Below, piece by piece: positions 26,266-33,450 of a stretch of DNA of 64,000 nucleotides. The notes below the pieces were generated by a model. That model saw nothing but the letters and a program-made list of their open reading frames with translations. It was not told the DNA's origin and ran no database searches. Numbering within the stretch: position 1 is the first letter of the stretch; every line of letters begins with the position of its first letter. Origin of the DNA: Paenibacillus pabuli. Lineage in GTDB: Bacteria; Bacillota; Bacilli; Paenibacillales; Paenibacillaceae. Where the stretch lies: positions 2,232,001 to 2,296,000 of the forward strand of contig NZ_JBDOIO010000003.1 in NCBI RefSeq assembly GCF_039831995.1, read 5' to 3'. A program made the translations under genes and the position numbers.

Positions 26266-26346
26266 TCAGGTGTTCATGACGTATATGACACCGATAGCAA
26301 AAAACACAATGGAAGCCGCAAACAAAATTCGTATCAATATTTTCAT
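26266..26346 (-). CDS. Small membrane peptide, 26 residues
   Basis: On the minus strand an ATG at 26344-26346 opens a 26-codon frame with TGA at 26266-26268. The sequence has Lys and Arg at the front (MKILIR), a single hydrophobic helix (ILFAASIVFFAIGVIYVM), and ends in NT. GGGGGACC (26350-26357) lies a few bases before the ATG and can serve as ribosome binding site. It begins 11 bases after the DUF350 stop and ends 33 bases before the zinc-ribbon gene, so it fits neatly in the same transcript. Positive-inside ends and the uniform hydrophobic core argue for a real small membrane protein. Confidence 0.6.
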   Translation of the reverse strand: MKILIRILFAASIVFFAIGVIYVMNT

Positions 26347-26357
26347 GCCAGGTCCCC

Positions 26358-26777
26358 CTACATGATGCTCGCGCCGATTACAAATGACAGCGAGACGGAA
26401 ATAATCATTGATATCAAGCCCACTGCCCGGTTATCCCGCTCAATTTCTTTGTCAATGGAGAAGACCGGTGTCAGAAACTCAAACAGAAAGTAAGCAATAA
26501 GCAGGAGAGCAAAGCCTACTAACGACCATGTCATGGCATCATACACAGAAGACTTGGCCTGTATGCAGAAGCGAAGCACGTTGCAGATCCCGAAAATCTT
26601 GCCTCCCGTTGCCATGGCAACAGCCACATTGCCTTTCTTGATCTCATCCCAGCATTTGTATTTGGTTACAAGTTCAAAACAAGCCAGAAACACAAGCAGC
26701 TCCATTATGGCTACCGAGAAAAAACCGAGTACCATCCCCAAGGGATGCGACAGCAGTTGGTCAATCGTCCCTTTCAC
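26358..26777 (-). CDS. DUF350 (UPF0719) membrane protein
   Basis: This 139-residue protein has four hydrophobic segments (residues about 14-36, 46-66, 78-100 and 117-137). It also has the family's KGNVAVAMATGGKIFGICNVLRFCI stretch and the acidic loop between helices 3 and 4 (DKEIERDNRAVG). DUF350 proteins occur in many Bacteria beside PspA, DUF4178 or polyamine genes, and their role is unknown. The GTG start at 26775-26777 has GGAGGGG upstream. It leads a short unit that continues with a 26-residue membrane peptide and a zinc-ribbon protein. Confidence 0.82.
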   Translation of the reverse strand: MKGTIDQLLSHPLGMVLGFFSVAIMELLVFLACFELVTKYKCWDEIKKGNVAVAMATGGKIFGICNVLRFCIQAKSSVYDAMTWSLVGFALLLIAYFLFEFLTPVFSIDKEIERDNRAVGLISMIISVSLSFVIGASIM

Positions 26778-26848
26778 TCCCTGTTCCCCTCCCCCTGTTC
26801 CACTGCCCCTCTCACCACGCTGTGGAACACCGTTGTTTCAAGGTCCGG

Positions 26849-29215
26849 CTATTCCAATTCTGCAACGGTTACGCCGTTTCCGCCTTCTCCGTAATTGCCC
26901 AGCCGGTAACTTTTAATATGTTTATGCTTACGCAGATAATCCTGAATACCGGAACGCAAAATTCCAGTTCCTTTACCGTGAATAATGTATACTTGTCCCA
27001 AATTCGCCAGGAAGGCTTCATCGATAAAACGGTCCGTCTCCATCAATGCTTCCTCCAGATTGGTTCCTCGCAAATCCAGTTCACTCTTTACGTTGTCATC
27101 ACGTGTACGCTTCATGCCAGTGACCGGTTTTTGCTTCGGTTTGGTTTCAGGCGCAGATTGTTTCAGCTCCAGATCATCCAGGGATACTTTCATTTTCATT
27201 ATCCCCAGTTGCACGACAGCTTCTTTGGTGCCGGACATTTCCACGACATGCCCTTTTTGGTTCAAACTGTACACATGCACTTCATCCCCTGGGCCGATAG
27301 CCCGGGTTTTTGGTGCTGATCCTGTGCGTTTGACTGTCTTTTTACGTCTCTCCGGTTCAGCTTCATCCAGTTGTTTGCGGGCAGCAATCAGCTTATGCTC
27401 TTTCACCGATGCGCCTTCTTCCATCGCGAGCTGACGCAGGTCCGCAATAATTTTCTCTGCTTCCGCTCTCGCCTTGTCCACGATGTTACGAGCATCTTCC
27501 TCTGCTTTTTCAATCCGGCGCTCACGCTGCTGTTCCAGCTTCTCGAGCTCGGACTGATGACGGCTCCGTAATTTCTCCATATCCTGACGCAGACGTTCCG
27601 CATTTTCCCGTTCCTGCTCAGCTGTAAGCCGGTTTTCTTCCAGGGAAGCAATCATGTGTTCCACTCGCTGATCCTCTTCTTTTACTTCACCACGAGCATA
27701 GTCCAGAATGTATCCAGGCAAACCAAGGCGCTCAGCGATCGCAAACGCGTTACTTCGTCCTGGAACACCTACCAATAGACGATAGGTCGGACTCAGCGTA
27801 TTTACATCAAATTCCATGCTGGCGTTAATAACACCTTTACGTTCATAAGCATAAGCTTTCAGCTCACTGTAATGCGTTGTCGCTACCATGCGGCATCCTG
27901 TCTGATGCATATGCTCCAGAATGGAGATGGCCAGTGCAGATCCTTCGGCCGGATCCGTTCCTGCGCCTAGCTCGTCAAGCAGCACCAGACTTTTGGTCGT
28001 CATATTTTTCAGAATTCGGATAATGTTCGTCATATGGCTGGAGAACGTACTTAGATTCTGCTCAATGCTCTGTTCGTCTCCAATATCGGCATAGATTGCA
28101 TCAAAAACACAGAGCTGACTGCCATCTTCGGCAGGCACGAACAAGCCGGACATCGCCATGAGGCTCAGTAATCCAATGGTTTTGAGTGTTACTGTTTTGC
28201 CACCCGTATTCGGCCCCGTCACAATAATAGACGTATAGTCGTTGCCCAGTTCAATGTCGGTTGGGACCACGTTTTCGATGGCAATTAGCGGGTGACGTCC
28301 TTTTTTGAGCTTAATAAACCCTCGGTCATTCATGCGCGGCAAAGTCGCTTTTAATTCACGGGCATGCCGTGCTTTGGCAAAGATAAAGTCCAGGGAGCCC
28401 AGCAAATCGACATCATACAACAGCCACTCGCCCTGCTCACTGACAAGTGCCGTCAATTTCTGCAAAATCACTTCAATTTCGCGTTCTTCCCGGATTCGGG
28501 TCTCACGTAATTTGTTGTTCATCGCTACGATCGACTCCGGCTCGATAAAGAGCGTTGCTCCCGAACCGGACTGATCGTGTACGATCCCGCCGAAGTAAGA
28601 ACGGTATTCCGCTTTTACCGGGATGACGAATCGATCTCCACGAATGGTGATCAGCTGATCCTGCAGCATTTTGGATACGGTAGAGGAACGAATCATGGAA
28701 TCGAGTTTCTCACGGATTCTGGCTTCCCCTCCCCGCAGCTCACGCCGAATTTGTGCCAGCGTTACACTCGCACTGTCAGCCACTTCAGCATTGTCATCAA
28801 TACAAACGCGAATTGCGTCTTCAAGTGCTTTTTGCTCTGACAGCTGATCACTGATAAAGAACAAGGACTCGATCTTCTCATCTTCATGAAGAGCGGCAAT
28901 CTGGCGCTTCAAGCGGCGAGAAGCCAAGGTTGTATTGGAAATACCGAGAAGTTCATGCGGATTCAGGGTTCCTCCAATTTCGGCCCGTTTCACGGATGCC
29001 GTGATGTCCACAATGCCTCCAAACGAAGGCGAGCCCTTCAGGCGATCAAAAGTGAAGGCTTCATCGGTTTGCTGAAGCAATCGCTTTACTTCTTCCAACT
29101 CACTGATGGGTTGCAGTTGTTCCGCTTTCTTCTTACCCATGGTTGTTTGGGCATAGCTTTGCAATGTATTTAAAATTTTGCGGTATTCCAGTGTGTGTAG
29201 AATTTTCGTGTCCAA
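26849..29215 (-). CDS. mutS2: Endonuclease MutS2
   Basis: I place the start at the TTG at 29213-29215, eight bases from AAGGAG at 29224-29229, giving 788 residues. The order of domains is as in MutS2: an N-terminal core with helical lever domains, an ATPase with Walker A (TGPNTGGKT) and the LLDELGAGTDP Walker B, a long helical linker (QERENAERLRQDMEKLRSRHQSEL), and a C-terminal Smr nuclease domain (DLRGTNLEEALMETDRF, IIHGKGTGILR). MutS2 acts on ribosome collisions and on recombination. In Bacillus it follows pheST-rnhC-zapA-yshB-polX. Here only the outer members remain near it, and two plus-strand genes lie between it and the ZapA-like gene. Confidence 0.95.
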   Translation of the reverse strand: MDTKILHTLEYRKILNTLQSYAQTTMGKKKAEQLQPISELEEVKRLLQQTDEAFTFDRLKGSPSFGGIVDITASVKRAEIGGTLNPHELLGISNTTLASRRLKRQIAALHEDEKIESLFFISDQLSEQKALEDAIRVCIDDNAEVADSASVTLAQIRRELRGGEARIREKLDSMIRSSTVSKMLQDQLITIRGDRFVIPVKAEYRSYFGGIVHDQSGSGATLFIEPESIVAMNNKLRETRIREEREIEVILQKLTALVSEQGEWLLYDVDLLGSLDFIFAKARHARELKATLPRMNDRGFIKLKKGRHPLIAIENVVPTDIELGNDYTSIIVTGPNTGGKTVTLKTIGLLSLMAMSGLFVPAEDGSQLCVFDAIYADIGDEQSIEQNLSTFSSHMTNIIRILKNMTTKSLVLLDELGAGTDPAEGSALAISILEHMHQTGCRMVATTHYSELKAYAYERKGVINASMEFDVNTLSPTYRLLVGVPGRSNAFAIAERLGLPGYILDYARGEVKEEDQRVEHMIASLEENRLTAEQERENAERLRQDMEKLRSRHQSELEKLEQQRERRIEKAEEDARNIVDKARAEAEKIIADLRQLAMEEGASVKEHKLIAARKQLDEAEPERRKKTVKRTGSAPKTRAIGPGDEVHVYSLNQKGHVVEMSGTKEAVVQLGIMKMKVSLDDLELKQSAPETKPKQKPVTGMKRTRDDNVKSELDLRGTNLEEALMETDRFIDEAFLANLGQVYIIHGKGTGILRSGIQDYLRKHKHIKSYRLGNYGEGGNGVTVAELE

Positions 29216-29402
29216 GTGTACAACTCCTTCCAAACTATATCTGTATTATAACGAAAGAAACTTTACTGCGCTATTTAACGAATCCTTCCACACATAAGTT
29301 CTGACATCATGCCGCAAACTACGGGTGTCAGGATTTTGCAACCTCTCCATGTGATGTGGACCAAATGCATAATCCGATCTGAACTTAAAGGAGGTAAACA
29401 CG

Positions 29403-29765
29403 TTGAACTTCTTGGGACATGTCGTGCGTTTTATCATCGCTGCAATCGTATTGATGGTTGTCAGCTGGATCGTTCCCGGATTTGCAGTCGGTGGTTTCTG
29501 GAGCGCTCTGCTGCTCGCTCTGGTTATTGCACTGCTCGGCTGGATCATTGAAGGCGTCTTTGGCAAAAGGGTTACCCCTTTTGGCCGCGGAATCGTCGGC
29601 TTCATCGTCAGTGCATTGGTAATCTGGCTCGGTCAATATATCGTTGATCATGTCGAAGTTAGTTTACTTGGTGCCATTCTGGCTGCGCTGGTGATCGGGA
29701 TTATCGATCTGTTCATTCCGGTATCCACACCTTTCGAAGCAGGACGAAGCTCCAAGAATAACTAA
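29403..29765 (+). CDS. Small four-helix membrane protein (holin-4/YvlD type)
   Basis: This 120-residue protein begins with a TTG at 29403 after AAAGGAGG (29388-29395). Four hydrophobic segments fill it: GHVVRFIIAAIVLMVVSWIV, FWSALLLALVIALLGWII, IVGFIVSALVIWLG and LLGAILAALVIGIIDLFI. The FWSALLLALVIALLGW stretch is typical of the phage-holin-family-4/YvlD proteins. In Bacillus this family occurs with PspC and YvlB in envelope-stress operons. Here no such partner is adjacent. Name and holin label are family conventions, and I do not claim lysis activity. Confidence 0.82.
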   Translation: MNFLGHVVRFIIAAIVLMVVSWIVPGFAVGGFWSALLLALVIALLGWIIEGVFGKRVTPFGRGIVGFIVSALVIWLGQYIVDHVEVSLLGAILAALVIGIIDLFIPVSTPFEAGRSSKNN

Positions 29766-29812
29766 GAAGCACCTCATAATGCAGCTGTTTTGAACACCTG
29801 CGAGTTCTCCTT

Positions 29813-29849
29813 CAACCTCTGATGGCCAATATGCCAGATGAGGTTTTTT
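29813..29849 (+). terminator. Intrinsic terminator after the YvlD-type gene
   Basis: AACCTC (29814-29819) and GAGGTT (29840-29845) pair, the inner ATGGC and GCCA bases extend the stem, and TTTTTT follows. Confidence 0.75.
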
Positions 29850-29930
29850 CATTTCCACAGCCTTTCAGCAACTCCTCTGAAGTAGAAGAATTTCTGCTTG
29901 CTAATCTTCAACAAAACGACATAGCCTTCA

Positions 29931-29960
29931 TGTACAGGCCTTACCATTTTGCGGTATGAT
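29931..29960 (+). promoter_or_regulatory. Possible promoter of the cupredoxin lipoprotein gene
   Basis: TGTACA at 29931-29936 and TATGAT at 29955-29960 are 18 bases apart. The -10 is good and the -35 weak. Confidence 0.35.
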
Positions 29961-30012
29961 GACTTGAGAAATGATTAAAATTTCATCTATATCATGCTTA
30001 AGGAGGCACATG

Positions 30013-30402
30013 ATGAAAAAGACTATGGCTTGGCTAGCAGCCTGCATGTTGATCTTGGTTCTCGCCGCTTGCGGAGGAGGCCAACAATCAGCTGACTCGG
30101 GCAGCAGTGGTGAACCTGAAGCCGACGTAACTGCAAGCGAGGAGCTCGTCATTAAGGCGAGCAACTATGAATTCGACCAACCGGAATACCATCTTAAAAA
30201 AGGAGTCCCCGTTAACATTGTTTACGAAAACGTCAATGGTAATCATGGTATCCTTGTTCCTGAGCTGAATCTTCAGCTGGACACCAAAAACAGCTCTAAA
30301 GTAATTACCCCCGACAAGGTTGGAGAATTCGAAATGTCCTGCTCCGTATTCTGTGGAAGTGGACATAGCAGCATGATCTCCAAAATTATTGTCGAAGAAT
30401 AA
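30013..30402 (+). CDS. Lipoprotein with a CuA-type cupredoxin domain
   Basis: The ATG at 30013 is six bases after AAGGAGG (30000-30006), and an overlapping ATG at 30010 is less well placed. The 129-residue product has a lipoprotein signal with the lipobox VLAAC (C20), a Ser/Gly-rich linker, and a domain of about 80 residues. That domain carries all CuA ligands: H78 in NGNHGI, C110, C114, H118 and M121 in CSVFCGSGHSSM. This is the copper site of cytochrome oxidase subunit II, but the protein has no Cox2 membrane helices and no oxidase genes lie nearby. It may deliver copper or electrons on the outer face of the membrane. The role is inferred. Confidence 0.85.
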   Translation: MKKTMAWLAACMLILVLAACGGGQQSADSGSSGEPEADVTASEELVIKASNYEFDQPEYHLKKGVPVNIVYENVNGNHGILVPELNLQLDTKNSSKVITPDKVGEFEMSCSVFCGSGHSSMISKIIVEE

Positions 30403-30414
30403 GTCCCAAGACAA

Positions 30415-30447
30415 TGAGCCCCCGTAACGACGGGAGCTCTTTCTGTC
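30415..30447 (+). terminator. Intrinsic terminator after the cupredoxin gene
   Basis: GAGC-CCCCGT pairs with ACGGG-AGCTC around 30416-30439 and a T-rich tail follows. It also lies just past the end of the opposing ZapA-like gene. Confidence 0.7.
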
Positions 30448-30504
30448 TTATAACAAATTGTACAATCGTACGATGCCCATGATTCCAGTTATGATCTGAT
30501 GCCG

Positions 30505-33312
30505 TTAGGTCTGATCCTGTTCAATCAATTCGATCCATTCGTTATATTCCGTCTGCAATTTCGTATATTCATCCCGCAGCTGGCGATACTCCATGTTCAA
30601 CTGCTCTGCCTTCTCCTGCTCCATTTCGCGTTCAACCTGCAGCAATCGAAGCTGATTCGCTGCGAGCTCATAGCGCTCACCAATCTCCAGCAGTTCATTT
30701 TCCATCGTTTGCTTCTCTTCTATTGCCTCGTTACGGAGCTTATCGAGCTGCTGACGTTCCTGTTCAAGCTCCTCCACCTTTTCAACACTCGCGGCACTTT
30801 CCTTCTGCCAAACATCCAATTCATTCTCAAGCAGGTTCCAGCGTTCCTGCCAGGATTGCTCCTGTACAGCCCATTCATCTGCACGACGCTGCCAGACCAG
30901 GTCCTGCTGCTCGGCTTGTTCCACCCGAGAGAGCAACCGGGTTTCCCGCTCCTTTAACTCATCCAATTGTGATGTTAGCTCTGTTTGTTTGGCAGACAAT
31001 TCTTCATACTTAATCTGCCATTCAAGCGCTTCTTCCTCTGTCTGTGCAAGCAAGCTTCCTTGTTCTGCAAGCTGCTCGGATAGCTTGGCAGCATGCTCGC
31101 CGGATGTAGCAAGCGCCTGTTCCAGCGACCGCTTTTCTTGATCCAGTTCAGCGAGCTTGCGGGCCTGATTCTCTTCCCGCTGCAGTGCATCCCCATATTC
31201 GTTGCGGATTTGTTTATAGGATTCCTGAAGTTTGTTCAGTTCTTCACGGATACGCTTCAGTTCATCTTCAAGCTGTTCGCGTTCCTGCTGCAAATGACTT
31301 GCCTTCTCGTTGTAGCGATTCGCTTCTTCTCTGTACCCGCGAGCTTCTTCCTTAACCACGGATAATTCATCATGGAGTGACTGTACACCAGACTCCAGTG
31401 TTTCATTCTGTTCTGCCGCCTCAAGCACCTGAGTCTCCAGCTCTCCCATCTCGACAAGACGCTGTTCAGCCAGGTCCTTCCATGATTTTTCACTTTCGGT
31501 AAGCGTACTGATTTCATTTTGCAATGTACGAACGGCAGCATGAGCCTGCTCCAGAACCTTCTGTAGTCTGCGTTGTTCATTTTCGGACTTCTCTTCAGCC
31601 TCACGAAGCTTCTGAATATCTTTTTCAAGCAGTCCATGCTGCTCTTGAACTTTCCGAAGCTGAGCCGTAAGGGAAGTTTCTCTGTCCACGGTCTCATTGT
31701 ATTGCTGTTTCCACTCTTGCTCCGTTTCACGAGACTGCTGCAAAGCAATTTCCGTTTCACGGAGCTGCTCTTGGAGCTTGGTACTGTCTTCCTTCAGCTG
31801 TGCCAACTGCTGTTCAAGTTCCGTTATGCGTCGCGCCTGAACTTCCTGGTCCTGTTTCCGCTGCGTTTGTTCCTTACGGAACATATCCAGTTGAGCGCGT
31901 TCCTGCTGAAGCTGCTGTTCTTGATCCGCAACTACTTCCTGTGCCTCTTCCAGCTGCTTGCGTATATCGCCAAGCTGCTTCTCAATTTCTGCTACGCGAC
32001 CCCCAGCTTGCGTGCGCTCCTGTTCCAGCTGTTGCAGCAGTTTTCCGCGTTCTTCCTGCAGTTTGGCTTCAGCACTAGCTGCAACTTGGGTAACCTGAGT
32101 TGCTGCCACTTCTTTTGCTTGCTGCAATTGCTCCTCATAGGCTGCTTCTTTTTCCATCCATTCCAGTTCAGCCTGCTCGGACGATTCGTGGAAATCGGCT
32201 TTCAGCTTTTCGATCTCTGTTAGATGTTCCTCTTTCGTTTGTTGTAGCTGTAAGGCCTGCTCTTCCTGAACCTTGCCCAGCTGGAATCTTAATTGCTCGG
32301 CTGCCTGCTGCTTCGCCTCCTGCAAACGCTGATCCGTTTGGGACTGGAGTTCACGGTATTGAAGCTCAGCCTCTTCCTGAACCTTCTTCAATTGACTTTC
32401 TGCCTGTTCCAATTCGGACAAAATCGCGGCCTCAGCCTCCTCTTTGGCTGCCTGTACCTGCTGTACCGCCTTCGCCTCAATTTTCTGGCGTTCTGCTACA
32501 GCACGACTTTCCGCTTCCTTAATCTGGGCTGCTGTCTTATCCTGCAGCTCTTTGTACTGTCCAGCGGCCTTCGCCTGGCTCTGCTGCAATTCAGCTGCAG
32601 CGCGTGCTTTTACTTCCTTCAGCTCAGCCGCTGTCTTATCCTGCAGCTCCTTGTACTGTCCAGCGGCCTTCGCTTGGCTCTGCTGCAATTCAGCTGCAGC
32701 ACGCGCTTGAACTTCTTTTAGCTGAGCCGCTGCCTGGGCCTGAGCCTGTTTCAGCTGGTTATCCGCCTTCTCTTCGGTTTCTTTCAGCCGCAATTTCATC
32801 TTCTCTTCGGCTTCCTTGAGCTGTGCAGCAGTCTGCGACTGCCATTTTTGTTCACGGGCTGCAGTCTGCGCTCGTTCCTGCTCAAGCAATGATTTCAGCT
32901 TGTTTAACTCATCCTGATTCTCGGATTGCAGCTTCGCCAGGGCCTGTTCTGCCTCGGACTTCTGCTTGGTCGCTTCAGCCAGCGCCTGGTCACGACGCTC
33001 CAGTTCCTGCTGATGTTCACTTTGAATCGCATTCAGCCTGTTTAATTCATTTCGAAGTTCTGTCCGTTCACCGGTCAGCATTTTCAGTTCATTCCGAATC
33101 TCCTGAGTCTGAAGAGACTGCTCAGCCATATGTACAGCCGCCAGTACCGCAATACGCGGAGTATCCAGACGGGAATGATGCTTGGAAATTGCGCTCATGC
33201 GCTCATCCACCAAATTAGCTACTTGTTTCATATAGTCGGCACTGCTGCCAACCAGTTTATAGGAAGTCCCGTAGATCTCTACGGTGACGCGTGTACGATC
33301 AGGTGTAGTCAC
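30505..33312 (-). CDS. zapA: ZapA-domain protein fused to a giant coiled coil
   Basis: The GTG at 33310-33312 is eight bases from AAGGAGG at 33321-33327 and gives 935 residues. Residues about 8-80 (RVTVEIYGTSYKLVGSS, then VANLVDERMSAISK and LDTPRIAVLAAVHMAEQ) are a clear ZapA domain, the FtsZ-bundling factor. The remaining ~850 residues are almost unbroken coiled coil, rich in Glu, Gln, Lys and Ala, with heptads throughout. Two perfect-length 33-residue tandem units lie at residues 197-262. Ordinary ZapA proteins have 85-110 residues. The position between pheT and mutS2 is the normal zapA locus. This suggests a Z-ring protein with a long spacer, perhaps reaching to chromosome or membrane. The length is unusual, and the frame is unbroken with no sign of sequence error. 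Confidence 0.85.
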   Translation of the reverse strand: MTTPDRTRVTVEIYGTSYKLVGSSADYMKQVANLVDERMSAISKHHSRLDTPRIAVLAAVHMAEQSLQTQEIRNELKMLTGERTELRNELNRLNAIQSEHQQELERRDQALAEATKQKSEAEQALAKLQSENQDELNKLKSLLEQERAQTAAREQKWQSQTAAQLKEAEEKMKLRLKETEEKADNQLKQAQAQAAAQLKEVQARAAAELQQSQAKAAGQYKELQDKTAAELKEVKARAAAELQQSQAKAAGQYKELQDKTAAQIKEAESRAVAERQKIEAKAVQQVQAAKEEAEAAILSELEQAESQLKKVQEEAELQYRELQSQTDQRLQEAKQQAAEQLRFQLGKVQEEQALQLQQTKEEHLTEIEKLKADFHESSEQAELEWMEKEAAYEEQLQQAKEVAATQVTQVAASAEAKLQEERGKLLQQLEQERTQAGGRVAEIEKQLGDIRKQLEEAQEVVADQEQQLQQERAQLDMFRKEQTQRKQDQEVQARRITELEQQLAQLKEDSTKLQEQLRETEIALQQSRETEQEWKQQYNETVDRETSLTAQLRKVQEQHGLLEKDIQKLREAEEKSENEQRRLQKVLEQAHAAVRTLQNEISTLTESEKSWKDLAEQRLVEMGELETQVLEAAEQNETLESGVQSLHDELSVVKEEARGYREEANRYNEKASHLQQEREQLEDELKRIREELNKLQESYKQIRNEYGDALQREENQARKLAELDQEKRSLEQALATSGEHAAKLSEQLAEQGSLLAQTEEEALEWQIKYEELSAKQTELTSQLDELKERETRLLSRVEQAEQQDLVWQRRADEWAVQEQSWQERWNLLENELDVWQKESAASVEKVEELEQERQQLDKLRNEAIEEKQTMENELLEIGERYELAANQLRLLQVEREMEQEKAEQLNMEYRQLRDEYTKLQTEYNEWIELIEQDQT
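32527..32724 (-). repeat. 99-base tandem duplication inside the ZapA coiled coil
   Basis: Two adjacent copies (32626-32724 and 32527-32625) encode the same 33 residues with only two amino acid changes (QLKEVQ versus ELKEVK at the start). For example, GCTGTCTTAT occurs at 32531 and again at 32630. Degenerate 11-residue units surround them, as expected if the rod grew by unequal crossover. The period keeps the reading frame and is a multiple of the 11-residue hendecad. Confidence 0.85.
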
Positions 33313-33342
33313 AGTTGTGCCCTCCTTCAAGTCTGTATGTTG

Positions 33343-33371
33343 ATTCTAAGCTGTAATGACAAAAAAGTCAC
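33343..33371 (-). promoter_or_regulatory. Candidate promoter of the ZapA-coiled-coil gene
   Basis: On the minus strand GTGACT (rc of 33366-33371) and TAGAAT (rc of 33343-33348) are 17 bases apart. The -35 lies inside the 3' arm of the pheT terminator, so the fusion gene can be expressed independently of pheST. Confidence 0.4.
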
Positions 33372-33406
33372 ATCGATCCTCTAATGCTAAGGATTCGATG
33401 TGACTT
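33361..33406 (-). terminator. Intrinsic terminator of pheS-pheT
   Basis: On the minus strand AAGTCACATCGA(A)TCCT and AGGATCGATGTGACTT pair (33391-33406 with 33365-33380), followed by a U run at 33361-33366. Confidence 0.88.
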
Positions 33407-33450
33407 CAAGCAATTCCTGCTAATCGTTGTTCAAAAAATTGGCTTCTGTT

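Noticed and set aside
29403..29765. Prophage remnant because of the holin-family label
   Set aside because: No phage genes, integrase or attachment repeats lie nearby, and the YvlD-type family is chromosomal.
31573..32721. Long plus-strand frames of 140-216 codons opposite the ZapA coiled coil
   Set aside because: They are Leu/Cys/Phe-rich shadows of the Gln/Glu/Leu codons on the minus strand, with no ribosome binding sites.
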